Origin: JARROD01 sp037384225
GTDB lineage: Bacteria > Pseudomonadota > Gammaproteobacteria > Pseudomonadales > Cellvibrionaceae
Direction of reading: 5' to 3'
Assembly: GCA_037384225.1 (NCBI GenBank)
Contig: JARROD010000196.1
Coordinates: 1 to 7,739 of the forward strand
Length of the DNA stretch: 7,739 bases
How positions within the stretch are numbered: the stretch's first letter is position 1; every line of letters starts with the position of its first letter. Under the pieces are notes generated by a model. That model did no database searches. It was not told the DNA's origin and worked only from the letters and a program-made list of their open reading frames with translations. Positions 6,967 through 7,739 of this stretch are shown in pieces. The position numbers and the translations under genes are program-made.

Positions 6967-7739
6967 ATGCACTACATATCCACTAAAATTCTTTCGTCAT
7001 TGCTATTTATAACCCTATTGGCTTTTTCCTCGATGCTGTATCAATACAGTCAGATGAGTGAAGCCAGTTTGCACGCGCAGAACGTAATCAAAGAAGAGGC
7101 TTTGCTGTTAAAACACATTCGTCAAATCAAGTTGGGGTTTCACGAACTCTACGCTATTGTGGATGAGCTGCCTTCTATACCCGACCTGCGGGAGCAACAC
7201 CAGGCAAGGGACAAGTTTCACAATANNNNNNNNNNNNNNNNNNNNNNNNNNNNNNNNTGATCGCGCAGCGTGGTGGTGAAATGTTTGACTCTATGCAGGC
7301 AAATACACAGCAGCAGGAATTGACGTTGCTTCGCAACGACATTGAACCCATCTACAACTCGTCTCTGTCCACCCTGGAAAATCTGAACGTTAAAGCTGAA
7401 CATTATCTGCAAAAAACAGCCGAGGAGATTAAGTCCGCTCATAGGTTTATCGAATTGACGGTTTACTCCTATATGATGGCGTTGCTGGTCGTCAGTACCC
7501 TGGCGGGAGCCTGGTTAATCCATACCATTATCAGGCCCCTGCACGTCCTTACCCATCACCTGAATAACCTGACACCCCAGATCGAACATATACACCTGCC
7601 CGGCAGAGAACGCAAAGACGAGTTGGGTTTGTTTGTGCATGCGCTAAACGAACTTCTGCAACGCTTGAAGTCTACAAACGTCAAACTGGAAGCCGCCAAG
7701 AACGCAGCGGAGCAGGAAACGGCCATTCGCAAACGCATG
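6967..7739 (+). CDS. HAMP-containing transmembrane sensor protein (gap-interrupted, 3' end outside window)
   Basis: The upstream part (6967-7225) gives 86 complete codons: a transmembrane helix at about residues 5-24, then a mostly helical extracytoplasmic stretch. After the run of N, frame resumes at 7260 without a stop to the window edge. It encodes more of the helical sensor region, a second transmembrane helix (about 7455-7532), a HAMP domain starting at RPLHVL (7533) with the DEL motif near 7617, and a charged coiled coil. This is the classic layout of a histidine kinase, chemoreceptor or diguanylate cyclase; the output domain is cut off. The two halves are one frame out of register across the N run, so an apparent TGA at 7258 is probably an artefact. 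ATG 6967 has no clear ribosome site, and a TGA at 6931 limits the start upstream. Bases 6879-6966 hold no clear promoter. Confidence 0.7.
7226..7257. other. Assembly gap or masked bases (32 N)
   Basis: There are thirty-two undetermined bases inside the sensor gene. The flanking frames agree only if the true length is a multiple of three (for example 30 or 33), so 32 is probably a placeholder or an estimate. Confidence 0.95.

Noticed and set aside
7258..7260. TGA as a genuine stop of the sensor gene
   Set aside because: It appears only because of the undetermined 32-base gap. The downstream frame supplies the missing second helix and HAMP domain.

Overview
The window looks like ordinary chromosome from a Gram-negative proteobacterium, most likely a gammaproteobacterium. 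This is inferred from the gene families, mid-range GC by eye, and short Shine-Dalgarno sites. I did not recognise a species. Nothing resembles a defence system, phage, CRISPR array, rRNA or tRNA.

Layout: (1) positions 1-78 are the 3' end of a membrane-protein gene. (2) A short-chain dehydrogenase/reductase (SDR) gene follows at 118-894, probably in the same transcript. (3) A large M1 zinc aminopeptidase with an N-terminal membrane anchor lies at 1190-3952. (4) A convergent gap with two perfect stem-loops separates it from (5) a glutamine-synthetase-family gene on the minus strand (4070-5413), best read as gamma-glutamylputrescine synthetase (PuuA). (6) Diverging from it is an FAD oxidoreductase of the gamma-glutamylputrescine oxidase type (PuuB, 5523-6803). 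(7) A HAMP-containing membrane signalling protein starts at 6967 and runs off the end. It is interrupted by a 32-base run of N whose length breaks the reading frame.

The two puu-type genes belong together functionally. PuuA would attach glutamate to putrescine and PuuB would oxidise the product, the first two steps of the gamma-glutamylated polyamine degradation route. They share one divergent control region rich in nested repeats, a plausible operator. The aldehyde dehydrogenase, hydrolase, regulator and transporter of the route are not in the window.

The main find is non-coding: two related miniature inverted-repeat elements. The first (879-969) has 22-bp terminal inverted repeats (20 of 22 matching) and is exactly flanked by a 6-bp direct repeat, GAAAAT. 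Removing it restores a TAG stop right after codon 254 of the SDR gene, so the insertion appears to have replaced the native stop and added four codons. The second (6805-6872) has the same, more decayed terminal repeats and a near-perfect 6-bp flanking repeat (CCTGAA/CCTGAG). It sits just after the puuB stop codon and carries an internal run of three 15-bp units. Both elements therefore lie at gene 3' ends and look like members of one non-autonomous transposable family.
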